Origin: Gemmatimonadaceae bacterium | Lineage (GTDB): Bacteria > Gemmatimonadota > Gemmatimonadetes > Gemmatimonadales > Gemmatimonadaceae | Assembly (NCBI GenBank): GCA_035533755.1 | Contig: DATLTC010000038.1 | Span: 1-56,178 of the forward strand | Length of the DNA: 56,178 bases | Reading direction: 5' to 3' | Shown here: positions 8,576 to 17,176 of the stretch, in pieces | Numbering within the stretch: the stretch's first letter is position 1 | How the letters are laid out: every line of letters starts with the position of its first letter | Translations under genes and position numbers: made by a program | The notes under the pieces: generated by a model | Told to the model about the DNA's origin: nothing | Seen by the model: the letters and a program-made list of their open reading frames with translations, nothing else | The model's database searches: none

Positions 8576-10771
8576 CTACGTCCAGCTCAGATCGTGCTTG
8601 GACAGCGGCAGCGAACGCACCCGGTTGCCCGTGGCCGAGTAGATCGCGTTGCACAGCGCCGCGACGGCGGGGGGCAACGCGGGCTCGCCAAGGCCCGTGG
8701 GTGGGAAGTTCGTGGTGAGGAAGTGCACCTCCACCGGCGGCGCCTGGCGCAGGCGGAGCAGATCGTAGTTGTTGAAGTTGCCCTGCACGGTGCGGCCCGC
8801 TTCGATGGTGATCTCCTGCGCCAGCGCTTCGGAGATCCCGTCGAGGACGGCGCCCTGCGCCTGATTCTCGGCGTTGATCGGGTTGATCACCTGGCTGCCG
8901 ATGTCACCCGCCACCCACACCTTGTCCACCTTGAGCACCCCCGCCCGGCTCACCGTCACCTGCACCACCTCGGCGAAGTAGCCGCGATGGCTGAAGTGGA
9001 ACGCCACGCCCTGCGCCGTGCCCCGTGGGAAGGTCTGCTTGCCCCATCCGGACTTCTCGGCCACCAGTTCGAGCACGCCCTTCATGCGCTCGGCGTCCAT
9101 GGCCGCGCCGCTCTCGACGCCGGCCAGCAGATCGCGCCGGAACTGCACCGGATCCGCGTGCGCCGCGTGCGCCAGTTCGTCGATGAACGACTGCATCACG
9201 AACGCGATGGCGTTGCTGCCGGGGGCGCGCAGCGCGCCGGTGGGCACGCCCAGCGGCATGGTCGACGCGCCGAACGAGAAGTTGGCGATGAACCGCGACG
9301 GGAATTCCGTGGGGGCGATGCTCGCGCTGGCCGCGTAGTGCTCGCCCTCGCCGAACGTCACGAAGTGGTCCTTCCACGCCACCAGCTTGCCGCCGGCGTC
9401 CACGCCGCCCGTGAAGTAGTGGAACCCCGCCGGACGGTAGAAGTCGTGGCGCATGTCGTCTTCGCGCGACCAGAGCAGCTTGACCGGCACGCCCACGCGC
9501 TTGGCGATCGCGGCCGCCTCGAGCATGTAGTCGTTGTTGAGCCGGCGTCCGAACCCGCCGCCGCTCCGCGTCATGTGGACGATGATGTCGTCCTCCTTCA
9601 TGCCCAGCGTCTTGGCCACCATCGTGCGGCCCCGCGCCGGCATCTGCGTGGGCGCCCAGATCTCGAGCTTGCCGTCGTGATACGACGCCGTGCAGTTCTG
9701 CGGTTCGAGCGTGGCGTGCGAGATGAACGGATAGAAATACGCCGCCTCGACCACGTGGGCCGCGCCCTTGAGCGCCGCGTCGGCGTCTCCGTCGTTGCGC
9801 AGCGAGCGCATGGGCGCCTGCTTGGACAGCGCGGCCGCCTGCTCGGCGAACGACGCGCTGCTCTGGTCCGCCGTGGGCCCTTCGTCCCACGTGACGTCCA
9901 GCTTCCGGCGCGCCGAGTTCGCGGCCCACCAGCTGTCGGCAACCACCGCCACGCCGCTGAGCAGTCCTTCGAGCCCGTTGTCGGGCGCGCCGTCCACGAC
10001 GAACGCGTGGCGCACGCCCGGTTCCGCCTTGAGCGCGTCCACGTTGGCGTTCTTCACCTTGCCCGCGAACACCGGGCACTTCTCGAACACGGCGTACAAC
10101 ATGCCCGGCAGCGTGACGTCGATGCCGTAGAGCGGCTGTCCGGTGACGATGGCGTGATTGTCCACACCGTGCACCGAGGTGCCGATGATCGTGAAGTCCT
10201 TGGGGTCCTTGAGCTTCACCGCGTTGAGATCGGGTGCCGGGATCGTGGCCGCCCTGTCCACCAGCGCGCCGTAGGCGAGCGTGCGCTTGCTCGGCCGATG
10301 CGTGACCACGCCGTGCGCGGTGTCGCACTCCGATGCGCTCACGCCCCACGTCTGCGCGGCGGCGGCTACCAGCATGGCGCGGCCGGCGGCGCCCACGCGG
10401 CGCATGGGCAGCCAGTTGAACGGTGTGGCCAGGCTGCCGCCGGCCCACTGGTTCTCGAACTTCGTGGTGTCGAGTATCGCCTGCTCCACGCGGACGTTCT
10501 TCCAGTCCACGTCGAGTTCGTCGGCGATGATCATCGGCAGCATCGTCTTCACGCCCTGCCCGATTTCCGGATTCTTGGCCATGATCGTGACCATGCCGTC
10601 GGGCGTGATGCGGATGTACGCGTTGGGCGTGAAGTCGCCGGACGCCGTCGTGGCGGCGTGGGCCTCGGCGTCGCCGAATCCCGGGAAGTACGTGGAGAGC
10701 AGCAGTCCGCCGCCGGCGATGGCCGACACGCGGAGGAAGTCTCGGCGGGTGACGGGAGAGGGCGTGCTCAT
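8576..10771 (-). CDS. Tat-exported molybdopterin-binding dehydrogenase subunit (IorB-like)
   Basis: Large catalytic subunit (731 residues) of a xanthine-dehydrogenase/aldehyde-oxidoreductase family hydroxylase, closest in layout to isoquinoline 1-oxidoreductase beta. The N-terminus has a twin-arginine signal (Thr-Arg-Arg-Asp-Phe-Leu) and a hydrophobic stretch, so the complex probably works in the periplasm. A Gly-Gly-Gly-Phe-Gly-Arg-Arg cofactor motif and a C-terminal Gly-Leu-Gly-Glu carrying the expected catalytic Glu are present. Its ATG overlaps the stop of the 2Fe-2S gene (ATGA), so translation is probably coupled. The usual cytochrome c partner is not adjacent. Substrate unknown: aldehyde, N-heterocycle or similar. 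Confidence 0.9.
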   Translation of the reverse strand: MSTPSPVTRRDFLRVSAIAGGGLLLSTYFPGFGDAEAHAATTASGDFTPNAYIRITPDGMVTIMAKNPEIGQGVKTMLPMIIADELDVDWKNVRVEQAILDTTKFENQWAGGSLATPFNWLPMRRVGAAGRAMLVAAAAQTWGVSASECDTAHGVVTHRPSKRTLAYGALVDRAATIPAPDLNAVKLKDPKDFTIIGTSVHGVDNHAIVTGQPLYGIDVTLPGMLYAVFEKCPVFAGKVKNANVDALKAEPGVRHAFVVDGAPDNGLEGLLSGVAVVADSWWAANSARRKLDVTWDEGPTADQSSASFAEQAAALSKQAPMRSLRNDGDADAALKGAAHVVEAAYFYPFISHATLEPQNCTASYHDGKLEIWAPTQMPARGRTMVAKTLGMKEDDIIVHMTRSGGGFGRRLNNDYMLEAAAIAKRVGVPVKLLWSREDDMRHDFYRPAGFHYFTGGVDAGGKLVAWKDHFVTFGEGEHYAASASIAPTEFPSRFIANFSFGASTMPLGVPTGALRAPGSNAIAFVMQSFIDELAHAAHADPVQFRRDLLAGVESGAAMDAERMKGVLELVAEKSGWGKQTFPRGTAQGVAFHFSHRGYFAEVVQVTVSRAGVLKVDKVWVAGDIGSQVINPINAENQAQGAVLDGISEALAQEITIEAGRTVQGNFNNYDLLRLRQAPPVEVHFLTTNFPPTGLGEPALPPAVAALCNAIYSATGNRVRSLPLSKHDLSWT

Positions 10772-11232
10772 TGGGTGGCCTCCATGCTCGCGGCGTGATG
10801 GATGGCTTCCCGGATGCGGAGGTACGTGTTGCACCGGCACAGGTTCCCGCTCATGGCCACGTCGATCTCGGCGTCGGACGGATGCGGATTCTTCTCGAGC
10901 AGGGCGGCGGCGGCCATGAGCTGGCCCGCCTGGCAGTAGCCGCACTGGGGGACGTCGAGTTCTTCCCAGGCGCGCTGCAGCCGGTGCGCGCCGTCGGGGG
11001 AGAGCCCCTCGATCGTCGTGACCTCGGCGCCCGCGACCGTGGAGATCTCGCGGCGGCAGGAGTGCGTGAGCACGCCGTTCACGTGCACCGTACAGGCGGC
11101 GCAGCGGCCGATGCCGCAGCCGAACTTGGTGCCCTTGAGATCGAGGACATCGCGCAGCACCCAGAGCAGCGGCATGTCCGGGGGCACGTCCACGGAGTGG
11201 GACGTCCCGTTGACTTTGAAGGTGACGGTCAT
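10768..11232 (-). CDS. (2Fe-2S)-binding dehydrogenase subunit (IorA/CoxS-like)
   Basis: Small electron-transfer subunit (154 residues) of the molybdo-hydroxylase encoded next to it. The N-terminal half is a plant-type ferredoxin fold with [11 protein letters not shown] and an upstream Cys-containing loop. The C-terminal half is the [2Fe-2S]-binding helical domain with CGYCQAGQ and a later CRC motif. It passes electrons from the molybdenum site to an unidentified acceptor. It has no signal peptide and is presumably carried across the membrane with the Tat-bearing large subunit. First gene of a two-gene operon, divergent from the amidohydrolase at 11418. Confidence 0.93.
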   Translation of the reverse strand: MTVTFKVNGTSHSVDVPPDMPLLWVLRDVLDLKGTKFGCGIGRCAACTVHVNGVLTHSCRREISTVAGAEVTTIEGLSPDGAHRLQRAWEELDVPQCGYCQAGQLMAAAALLEKNPHPSDAEIDVAMSGNLCRCNTYLRIREAIHHAASMEATQ

Positions 11233-11417
11233 GCGCGGAGCCCTCGGCGTTCGGCGGTTGCCATCGACCCCCGGGGGGACCGGGGTCGTTTGGGAATGTA
11301 CGCAGGGGGCGGCGCGGCGTCGAACCCAGCGGGGGCGGAGGCTCCTCCGCCGCCGCCGGCACGATGATTTGCTATGTTCCCGTGCACCCCCCGCGTCCGC
11401 CGACCCGAGCCACCACC

Positions 11418-12854
11418 ATGCGCCGCCTCGCCTTCCTCTCCGCCCTCGCCGCGTCCCTCCTCGTCCCCGCGGCGTCCGCCGTCGCCCAGACGCAGACCCA
11501 CGACCTCGTCATCCTCGGCGGCTGGTTGTTCACCGCCACCGATACGGTCCGCATCCACAACCCCGGGATCCTCATCCGCGCCGGCAAGTTCCAGCGGGTG
11601 GGCGGCGATCTATCGGAAGTCAAACCCGGCGCCGACACCATCCGGCTCACCGACGACGAGACGATCACCCCCGGCATGTTCGATCTGCACGCGCACTACG
11701 CGATGATGCTGTTCGGCAACGGCCGCGTGGATGAGACCAGGGCCTATCCGTCGCTCTTCCTCGCCAACGGGGTGACGAGCACCTGGCCCGCCGGCGAGAT
11801 GAACCCCGACTCGATGCGCGCGCTGCGCATCCGGATCAACCGCGGGCTGGAACCGGGCCCACGACTCCTCAACTCCGGCCCCTACTTCGGCACGGCGCGC
11901 CCGGGCTGGCCGCACGACATCTCGGTGGATTCGATCGACGCCGAGGTGGACCACTGGGCCGAGATGGGCGTGGGCGGGTTCAAGGCCAAGGGGATCAGGC
12001 CGTACCAGCTCCAGGCGCTCATCCAGCGCGCCCACGTGTACGGGCTCACCGTCACCGGCCACCTGGACTCCGGCTTCCACGACACGGTGAACCCGCGCGA
12101 CGCGATCCTCATGGGCATCGACCGCATCGAGCACTTCATGGGCGGCGACGCGTATCCGGCCACCCGGAGCGCGTATGCGTCGCTCGAGAATTTCACCACC
12201 GCGACGTTCGCTTCGCCCGCGTACCAGCGGACCTTCCAGCTCTACATCCAGCACCACGTCTACTACGACGCCACGCTCAGCGCCTATGGCTACTTCGGCA
12301 AGCGCGACCCGCAGGTGTTCACCTATTTCACCGACGAGAAGCGCTTCCTCACGCCGTACATGCGCAAGATCGTGGATTCGCGCCCGCCACGGCCGCCGCT
12401 GGAGCAGTTCGAGAAGATCTACTGGGCCAAGCGCAAGGAGATCAAAGCGTTCTACGACGCGGGCGGCGGCAATCTCATCACGCTCGGCACCGACCATCCG
12501 AGCTGGGGCGAGTGGTTCACGCCATTCGCCGTGCACCGCGAGCTGCTGTCGTTCGTGCTCTCGGGAATTCCGCCCTACGCCGCGCTCCGCTTCGCCACCA
12601 TCAACGCGGCGCACGCGATGGGCCTCGGCGACCGGCTGGGTTCCATCGAGACGGGCAAGTGGGCCGACGCCGTGATCGTCCACGGCAACCCGCTGGCCGA
12701 CATCCGCAAGATGCGGTTCCCCGCGATCGTGATCAAAGCCGGCATCGTGTACGACCCCGCCAAGCTCACGAAGGCGGTGGAAGGGACCATCGGCCCCGCG
12801 ACGCCGGCCGACACGGTGTTCTGGCTCGGGGGCACGAAGGGCGTGTTCCGCTAG
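11418..12854 (+). CDS. exported metal-dependent amidohydrolase
   Basis: Secreted or periplasmic amidohydrolase-superfamily enzyme (478 residues), imidazolonepropionase/prolidase-like subgroup. The signal peptide (Met-Arg-Arg-Leu-Ala-Phe-Leu-Ser, cleaved near Ala-Val-Ala-Gln) supports the start at 11418. Metal-site residues are visible: His-Ala-His near residue 75, a single His in Val-Thr-Gly-His-Leu-Asp, a His in Ile-Glu-His-Phe, and the Asp of Gly-Thr-Asp-His-Pro. A C-terminal Gly-Lys-x-Ala-Asp-x-Val segment completes the composite beta domain. The substrate cannot be read from the sequence. A 185-base divergent region separates it from the 2Fe-2S gene; the TTTGCTATGTT there is a possible -10 area. 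Confidence 0.87.
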   Translation: MRRLAFLSALAASLLVPAASAVAQTQTHDLVILGGWLFTATDTVRIHNPGILIRAGKFQRVGGDLSEVKPGADTIRLTDDETITPGMFDLHAHYAMMLFGNGRVDETRAYPSLFLANGVTSTWPAGEMNPDSMRALRIRINRGLEPGPRLLNSGPYFGTARPGWPHDISVDSIDAEVDHWAEMGVGGFKAKGIRPYQLQALIQRAHVYGLTVTGHLDSGFHDTVNPRDAILMGIDRIEHFMGGDAYPATRSAYASLENFTTATFASPAYQRTFQLYIQHHVYYDATLSAYGYFGKRDPQVFTYFTDEKRFLTPYMRKIVDSRPPRPPLEQFEKIYWAKRKEIKAFYDAGGGNLITLGTDHPSWGEWFTPFAVHRELLSFVLSGIPPYAALRFATINAAHAMGLGDRLGSIETGKWADAVIVHGNPLADIRKMRFPAIVIKAGIVYDPAKLTKAVEGTIGPATPADTVFWLGGTKGVFR

Positions 12855-12925
12855 GGAGCGCCCGCTACCACCGGCCTACGCGCTTCCCTAATTTGCCCGC
12901 AGCCCAGTCCCACCCCGGAGTCCGG

Positions 12926-13483
12926 ATGTCGTCCCACGATCAACTCGCCGCGCTGCTCGCCCGCCTCTCGTACCGCGAGGGCGATTTCACGTTGGCGTCG
13001 GGCGCCAAGAGCACTTTCTACCTCGACGCCAAGCAGGTGACGTACCACCCCGACGGCGTCGAGTTGGTGGGCAACGCGGTGCGGCGCCTGGCGCAGGAAT
13101 TCGGCGCCGACGCCGTGGGCGGGCCGACACTCGGCGCCGACGCCATCGTCCTCGCCGCCGTGTACGCTTCGGCCAAGAGCGACCGCCCGCTCACCGGATT
13201 CATCGTGCGCAAGGAAGCCAAGAAGTACGGGCTCGGCAAATGGGTGGAGGGCATCGATCCCAGGGGCAAGAAGGTCGTGATCGTCGAGGACGTGACCACG
13301 TCAGGCGGGTCGCTGCTCAAGGCGGTGGAGCACGTGCGCGAGGCGGGCGCGGAGATCGTCGTCGCGACCTCGGTGGTGGATCGCGAACAGGGCGGCGCGG
13401 CCGCGATCGAAGCGGCGGGGATCCCCTTCCGGCCGCTCTGCACCATCTCCCAAGTGCGCGCCGCGTTCCAGGACAACGAATGA
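12926..13483 (+). CDS. pyrE: orotate phosphoribosyltransferase
   Basis: Converts orotate and PRPP to orotidine 5'-phosphate in pyrimidine synthesis; cytoplasmic. The 185-residue length fits the short bacterial form. The PRPP-binding loop VVIVEDVTTSGGS is intact, and Val-Arg-Lys-Glu-x-Lys-x-Tyr-Gly is the usual flexible-loop region. The start at 12926 follows the amidohydrolase stop by 71 bases, with an AT-rich CCTAATTTG in between that could be a promoter element. Its TGA overlaps the ATG of the following dehydratase gene, so the two are co-translated. No other pyrimidine gene is in view. Confidence 0.95.
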   Translation: MSSHDQLAALLARLSYREGDFTLASGAKSTFYLDAKQVTYHPDGVELVGNAVRRLAQEFGADAVGGPTLGADAIVLAAVYASAKSDRPLTGFIVRKEAKKYGLGKWVEGIDPRGKKVVIVEDVTTSGGSLLKAVEHVREAGAEIVVATSVVDREQGGAAAIEAAGIPFRPLCTISQVRAAFQDNE

Positions 13484-14469
13484 CGGCAGACTCGACGCCG
13501 GCGCCGTCGCTCCCCACGCTCGCCGAGTTGGAAGCCGCCGACCGCCTGGTGAAGGCGGTCATGCCGCCCACGCCGCAATACCGCTGGCCGCTCATCGATC
13601 GGCTGGTGGGTACCGCGGTGTGGGTGAAGCACGAGAACTACACGCCGGTGGGCGCGTTCAAGATCCGCGGCGGGCTCGTGTACATGGATCGCCTCAAGCG
13701 CGAACATCCCGAGGTGCAGGGCATCGTCACCGCCACGCGCGGCAACCACGGGCAGTCGGTGGCGTTCGCCGCGTCGCGCCAGGGACTCCAGGCCGCGGTC
13801 GTCGTGCCACACGGCAACAGCCGCGAGAAGAACGACGCCATGCGCGCGCTGGGCGCCGAGCTGATCGAATTCGGCGACGATTTCCAGGCCGCGCTGGAGC
13901 ACGCGGTGGAGATCGCGCGGCAGCGCGGCTGGCACCGCATGCCTTCGTTCGACACCGGCCTCGTGGCGGGCGTGGGCACGTATTCCATGGAGTTGCTGCG
14001 CGCCGCGCCCGATCTGCAGACGGTGTACATCCCGATCGGACTCGGATCCGGCATCTGCGGCATGCTCGCGGCCAAGCAGGCGCTGGGCCGCGGCGTGGAC
14101 GTGGTGGGCGTGGTGTCGTCCGCCGCGCCGGCCTACAAGCGGTCGCTCGAAGGCACCGAGTTGGTGTCGTGCGCCGTGGAGACGCGAATCGCCGACGGCG
14201 TGGCCTGCCGCACCCCCGACGCCACGGCGCTCGGGCTCATGCGCGGCCGCGTGGCTCGCGTGGTGGACGTGAGCGACGCGGAGGTGGCGCAGGCCATGCG
14301 CCACGCATTCAGCGCCACGCACAACGTGGTCGAGGGCGCGGGCGCGCTCGGCCTGGCCGCGGCGCTCAAGGAACGCGACGTGCTGCGCGGCCGCACGGTG
14401 GGCATCGTCTTCACCGGCGCCAATGTGGACACCGACGTGTTCGCGAAGGTGCTGCGCAGCGAGCTCTGA
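13480..14469 (+). CDS. PLP-dependent threonine dehydratase (fold type II)
   Basis: Predicted threonine/serine dehydratase or related beta-eliminating PLP enzyme, 329 residues without the ACT regulatory domain of biosynthetic IlvA. The PLP-lysine motif is Gly-Ala-Phe-Lys-Ile-Arg-Gly-Gly near residue 57. A substrate loop Thr-Arg-Gly-Asn-His-Gly-Gln-Ser and a Gly-rich phosphate loop (GLGSGICGM) are visible. It starts inside the pyrE stop codon (ATGA overlap). Its stop lies 3 bases from the stop of the convergent muramidase gene. A second dehydratase of this fold is at 41783-42778. The exact substrate (Thr, Ser or a hydroxy-amino acid such as hydroxyaspartate) is uncertain. Confidence 0.85.
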   Translation: MTADSTPAPSLPTLAELEAADRLVKAVMPPTPQYRWPLIDRLVGTAVWVKHENYTPVGAFKIRGGLVYMDRLKREHPEVQGIVTATRGNHGQSVAFAASRQGLQAAVVVPHGNSREKNDAMRALGAELIEFGDDFQAALEHAVEIARQRGWHRMPSFDTGLVAGVGTYSMELLRAAPDLQTVYIPIGLGSGICGMLAAKQALGRGVDVVGVVSSAAPAYKRSLEGTELVSCAVETRIADGVACRTPDATALGLMRGRVARVVDVSDAEVAQAMRHAFSATHNVVEGAGALGLAAALKERDVLRGRTVGIVFTGANVDTDVFAKVLRSEL

Positions 14470-14472
14470 CGC

Positions 14473-15729
14473 TCAGCGGTAGAGCCGGTACTTCGCGGCG
14501 TCCCGCCGGAACGCGCGGGACTGCGCGTCCAATCGCGGCAGCAGTCCGGCCACCGTCCCGGCGTCGATCGCCTTGCGCAGGACATCGCTGCCCGCCAGTT
14601 CATCCATGTGCGGCAGCGCCCATCGGAATTCGCTCGGGTGCGCGCGCCGGATCACCTGCAGCATATAGGCCGCCACTTTCACGGGCTGCACGAGGTCACG
14701 GTCGGTGACCGACACGTGCAGCATGGGAATGGCCCGGCCGCCCCACTTCTGACCGGCGGCGATGGTCCGCGAGGTGGAATCGAACCGCACGCCACCCAGG
14801 TGCATGCCGTTGAGTTCGCGCGCGATGGCGCCGGCGTCGGTGAGCCACCCCGCGCCCACGAGCTGGAACGGCGCCTCGGTGCCTCGCCCTTCGCTCAGAT
14901 TCGTCCCTTCGAAGAACACCAGGCCCGGATAGAGCACCAGCGCGTCCATCGACCGCAGATTGGGCGACGGCTGCACCCACGGGATCCCGGTCTCGTCGTA
15001 CCACATCGAACGACGCCATCCGTCCATGGGGATCACGTGCACGTCGGCGTGCACCTGCCCGGTGCCGGCCAGATACCGCAGCAACTCGCCGGGCGTGAGC
15101 CCGTAGCGCAGCGCCACCGGATACTCGCCCACGAACGATCGATATGCCGGATCGAGCACGCCGCCCTCCACCCGGTCACCGCGAATGGGGTCGGGCCGGT
15201 CGAGCACCACGAATGGCTCGTGCGCGCGCCCGGCCGCGTCGGCCGACAGCGCCATCGTCCACACGAACGTGTAGAACCGCGCACCGGCGTCCTGGATGTC
15301 GTACACCAGCACATCCACGCCGTCGAGCATCGCCGGCGTGGGCGCGCGCACGGCGCCGTACAGCGAATAGATCGGCACGCCGGTGGCCGCGTCGGTGTCC
15401 GACGCGATGCGCGCCCCTGCCTCGGCCGTCCCACGGATGCCGTGCTCGGGCGCGAACAGCGCCACGAGCTTCACGCCCGGCGCGTGGTACAACAGATCGA
15501 TGTCGCTCCGCCCCTGCCGGTCGCGTCCGCTCTGGTTGGTGATCAGCCCCACGCGCTTGCCGCGAAGGAGCGACAGCGAGTCGCGGAGCAGCACCTCGAT
15601 TCCGGGCACCACGCCGGCCGCCGCGGGGGCGGCCTGCTGCGCCCGCATCGGCGGCGCGCACGCCCCCAGCAGGATCACACCAAATGCCGGCAGCATGCGC
15701 CGAGCGCGGAACGGAGCGGTGGCGATCAC
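14473..15729 (-). CDS. NamZ-type exo-beta-N-acetylmuramidase (DUF1343) lipoprotein
   Basis: Peptidoglycan-recycling glycosidase of the DUF1343/YbbC family, whose characterised member NamZ removes N-acetylmuramic acid from non-reducing ends. 418 residues. Family landmarks: Gly-Lys-Arg-Val-Gly-Leu-Ile-Thr-Asn-Gln-Ser-Gly near residue 57, Phe-Ala-Pro-Glu-His-Gly-Ile-Arg-Gly, and Val-Tyr-Asp-Ile-Gln-Asp-x-Gly-x-Arg-Phe-Tyr. A GTG start at 15729 gives a good lipoprotein signal (Arg-Arg, hydrophobic core, Leu-Leu-Gly-Ala-Cys); the ATG at 15696 would leave only 12 residues before the Cys. Likely anchored in the periplasm. Confidence 0.88.
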   Translation of the reverse strand: MIATAPFRARRMLPAFGVILLGACAPPMRAQQAAPAAAGVVPGIEVLLRDSLSLLRGKRVGLITNQSGRDRQGRSDIDLLYHAPGVKLVALFAPEHGIRGTAEAGARIASDTDAATGVPIYSLYGAVRAPTPAMLDGVDVLVYDIQDAGARFYTFVWTMALSADAAGRAHEPFVVLDRPDPIRGDRVEGGVLDPAYRSFVGEYPVALRYGLTPGELLRYLAGTGQVHADVHVIPMDGWRRSMWYDETGIPWVQPSPNLRSMDALVLYPGLVFFEGTNLSEGRGTEAPFQLVGAGWLTDAGAIARELNGMHLGGVRFDSTSRTIAAGQKWGGRAIPMLHVSVTDRDLVQPVKVAAYMLQVIRRAHPSEFRWALPHMDELAGSDVLRKAIDAGTVAGLLPRLDAQSRAFRRDAAKYRLYR

Positions 15730-15765
15730 CCGGGAAAGCTACCGCGCGCGAAATCGCCCGGCGAG

Positions 15766-15802
15766 AAAAACGCGGGGCACCCCCGGAGGAGGGCACCCCG
15801 CG
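15766..15802 (-). terminator. intrinsic terminator of the PDZ gene
   Basis: On the minus strand a 7-bp GC stem (CGCGGGG with CCCCGCG), extended by three more pairs after a mismatch, is followed directly by TTTTT (complement of 15766-15770). It lies about 28 bases after the PDZ gene stop. Confidence 0.75.
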
Positions 15803-15829
15803 CCCGACGCCCGCGATCGGAAACGAGCG

Positions 15830-16975
15830 TCAGAACCGGATCACGCGCAGCGGCGGCCGCGGCGCATACATCACGCGGGCCTCGATGCGCCGCAGCGGCT
15901 CCGGCGCGGCGGCGGGCATCGGCACGACGCGGACGCCCGGCGCCACCATGGCCCGCGGCGCAGCGGCGGGCATCGGCGGCATCGGCGGTGTGCTCTCGTC
16001 CATGTCCCAGCGCATGTTCGGCGCTTCGACGCGCACCCGCTCGAGCGACCGCTGCGCCTGATCCATGGCCCGCTGGATCGTCTCGCGGATCTGCGGCCCG
16101 TCGACGTTGATATTCATGGGCCCCTCGCCGTCGCCGCGGAACATGAAGGTCCGCGACGCACTCCCGAGCGTGGACGCCTTGACCGCCTTCACGTGCACGG
16201 TCTTGAACCGGCCGTCGGCGTACACCTGCAGCGCCACGTCGTCACCCGGCTTGACCTTGGACATCGCCTTCTGGAGCCGCTGGAGCCGCGCACTCGACAC
16301 GTAGTGGTCGCCCGCGTCCGCGCGATCCACCTTGAGATCCACGCCGTTGATCGCGGCAATGCGATTCCCCTCCTCCAGTCCCGCGGCCGCCGCCGGACTG
16401 TCGTCATCCACCCCCATGATCAACACACCCAGCGTGTCGCGCTTGCTCCCCGCGATGCCGAGCGAGACACCGAGGGCGGCTCGATTCTCCATGTCGCCGG
16501 TGATCCTCGCCATCGGATCGCCGTACAGGTCCTGGGAATTCACCGTCTTCACGGTCACGACTCTGGACTGCCCGTTGTGGTAGACGTGCAATGTCACGTT
16601 GTCACCCGGCTTGACCTTGCCCAGCTCGCGCGTGAGACGGCGCGCCATGGCATCGGCCATCTCGGAATCGCCGATGTCGATGCGTTCGAGTTTCAGATCG
16701 ATTCCGTTGATGGACTGGATGCGATCACCTTCCTGGATGCCGGCCTTGCCGGCCGGGCTGTTGGAGGTGACGTCGGTGACGAGCAGGCCGAGCGTGTCGC
16801 GCGCGTCGCCCGTGGACGTGGTCACGCCGATCACCGCCCGCGGCGTCTCGTCGCTGCTGAACGACATCGTCCGTACGTTGGCACCGGGGTCGCGGCGGAT
16901 GACGACCTGGCCCAGCACGGGCGTAGCCAACGCGCCCGCGGCCAGTACGAATGGAATGAACAGTCTTGTGCGCAT
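15830..16975 (-). CDS. exported protein with two tandem PDZ domains
   Basis: Periplasmic protein of 381 residues with a signal peptide ending near Val-Leu-Gly-Gln. Two homologous PDZ-like domains follow, about 45-145 and 165-265. They share Arg-Asp-Thr-Leu-Gly-Val/Leu-Leu, Ser-Pro-Ala-x-x-Ala-Gly-x-x-Glu-Gly-x-Arg-Ile, Ile-Asn-Gly-x-Asp-Leu-Lys and Lys-Val-Lys-Pro-Gly-Asp, so they arose by duplication. No serine-protease domain is present, so it is not DegP/HtrA; it probably binds peptide C-termini or acts as an adaptor. The C-terminus is Met/Pro/Ala-rich and ends in an Arg-rich tail. The start at 16975 is set by the signal peptide. Function unknown beyond the PDZ modules. Confidence 0.82.
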   Translation of the reverse strand: MRTRLFIPFVLAAGALATPVLGQVVIRRDPGANVRTMSFSSDETPRAVIGVTTSTGDARDTLGLLVTDVTSNSPAGKAGIQEGDRIQSINGIDLKLERIDIGDSEMADAMARRLTRELGKVKPGDNVTLHVYHNGQSRVVTVKTVNSQDLYGDPMARITGDMENRAALGVSLGIAGSKRDTLGVLIMGVDDDSPAAAAGLEEGNRIAAINGVDLKVDRADAGDHYVSSARLQRLQKAMSKVKPGDDVALQVYADGRFKTVHVKAVKASTLGSASRTFMFRGDGEGPMNINVDGPQIRETIQRAMDQAQRSLERVRVEAPNMRWDMDESTPPMPPMPAAAPRAMVAPGVRVVPMPAAAPEPLRRIEARVMYAPRPPLRVIRF

Positions 16976-17055
16976 GGTGCTTGGGTTCTCCCGGTGTGTG
17001 GGGCTTCGGGAGCTTGGACACGGGGTGACAGGACGAGGGTTTACCTGGAGAGCCG

Positions 17056-17087
17056 GTAGGACGGTAGGACGGTAGGGGAGTAGGACG
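17056..17087. repeat. GTAGGACG tandem repeat, second locus (4 units)
   Basis: Four 8-base units: two perfect, a third changed to GTAGGGGA, then another perfect GTAGGACG. They lie in the 201-base divergent gap between the PDZ gene and the Er-VIT gene. Confidence 0.9.
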
Positions 17088-17116
17088 GATGACTGCGGAA
17101 CGCCGTTCCCCACGAC

Positions 17117-17140
17117 CCCCCTACCCTCCTACCGCCCTAC
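17117..17140. repeat. inverted degenerate copies of the 8-base repeat
   Basis: Three units with the same 8-base period on the opposite strand: CCCCCTAC, CCTCCTAC, CGCCCTAC (consensus CnnCCTAC, versus CGTCCTAC as the complement of the main unit). Together with 17056-17087 they form an imperfect inverted repeat upstream of both divergent genes. Confidence 0.7.
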
Positions 17141-17176
17141 TCTCACGCACGCCCCGAATCGCCCATATTATGGCCC

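Noticed and set aside
8576-11362. Single-frame fusion of the molybdopterin subunit with upstream sequence
   Set aside because: The upstream part is in a different frame from the real 2Fe-2S protein; that gene has its own start and ends in an ATGA overlap at 10768-10771.
12512-13483. Longer N-terminus for pyrE, open back into the amidohydrolase
   Set aside because: The extension has no PyrE-like sequence and overlaps the end of a clear gene; the ATG at 12926 gives the normal length.
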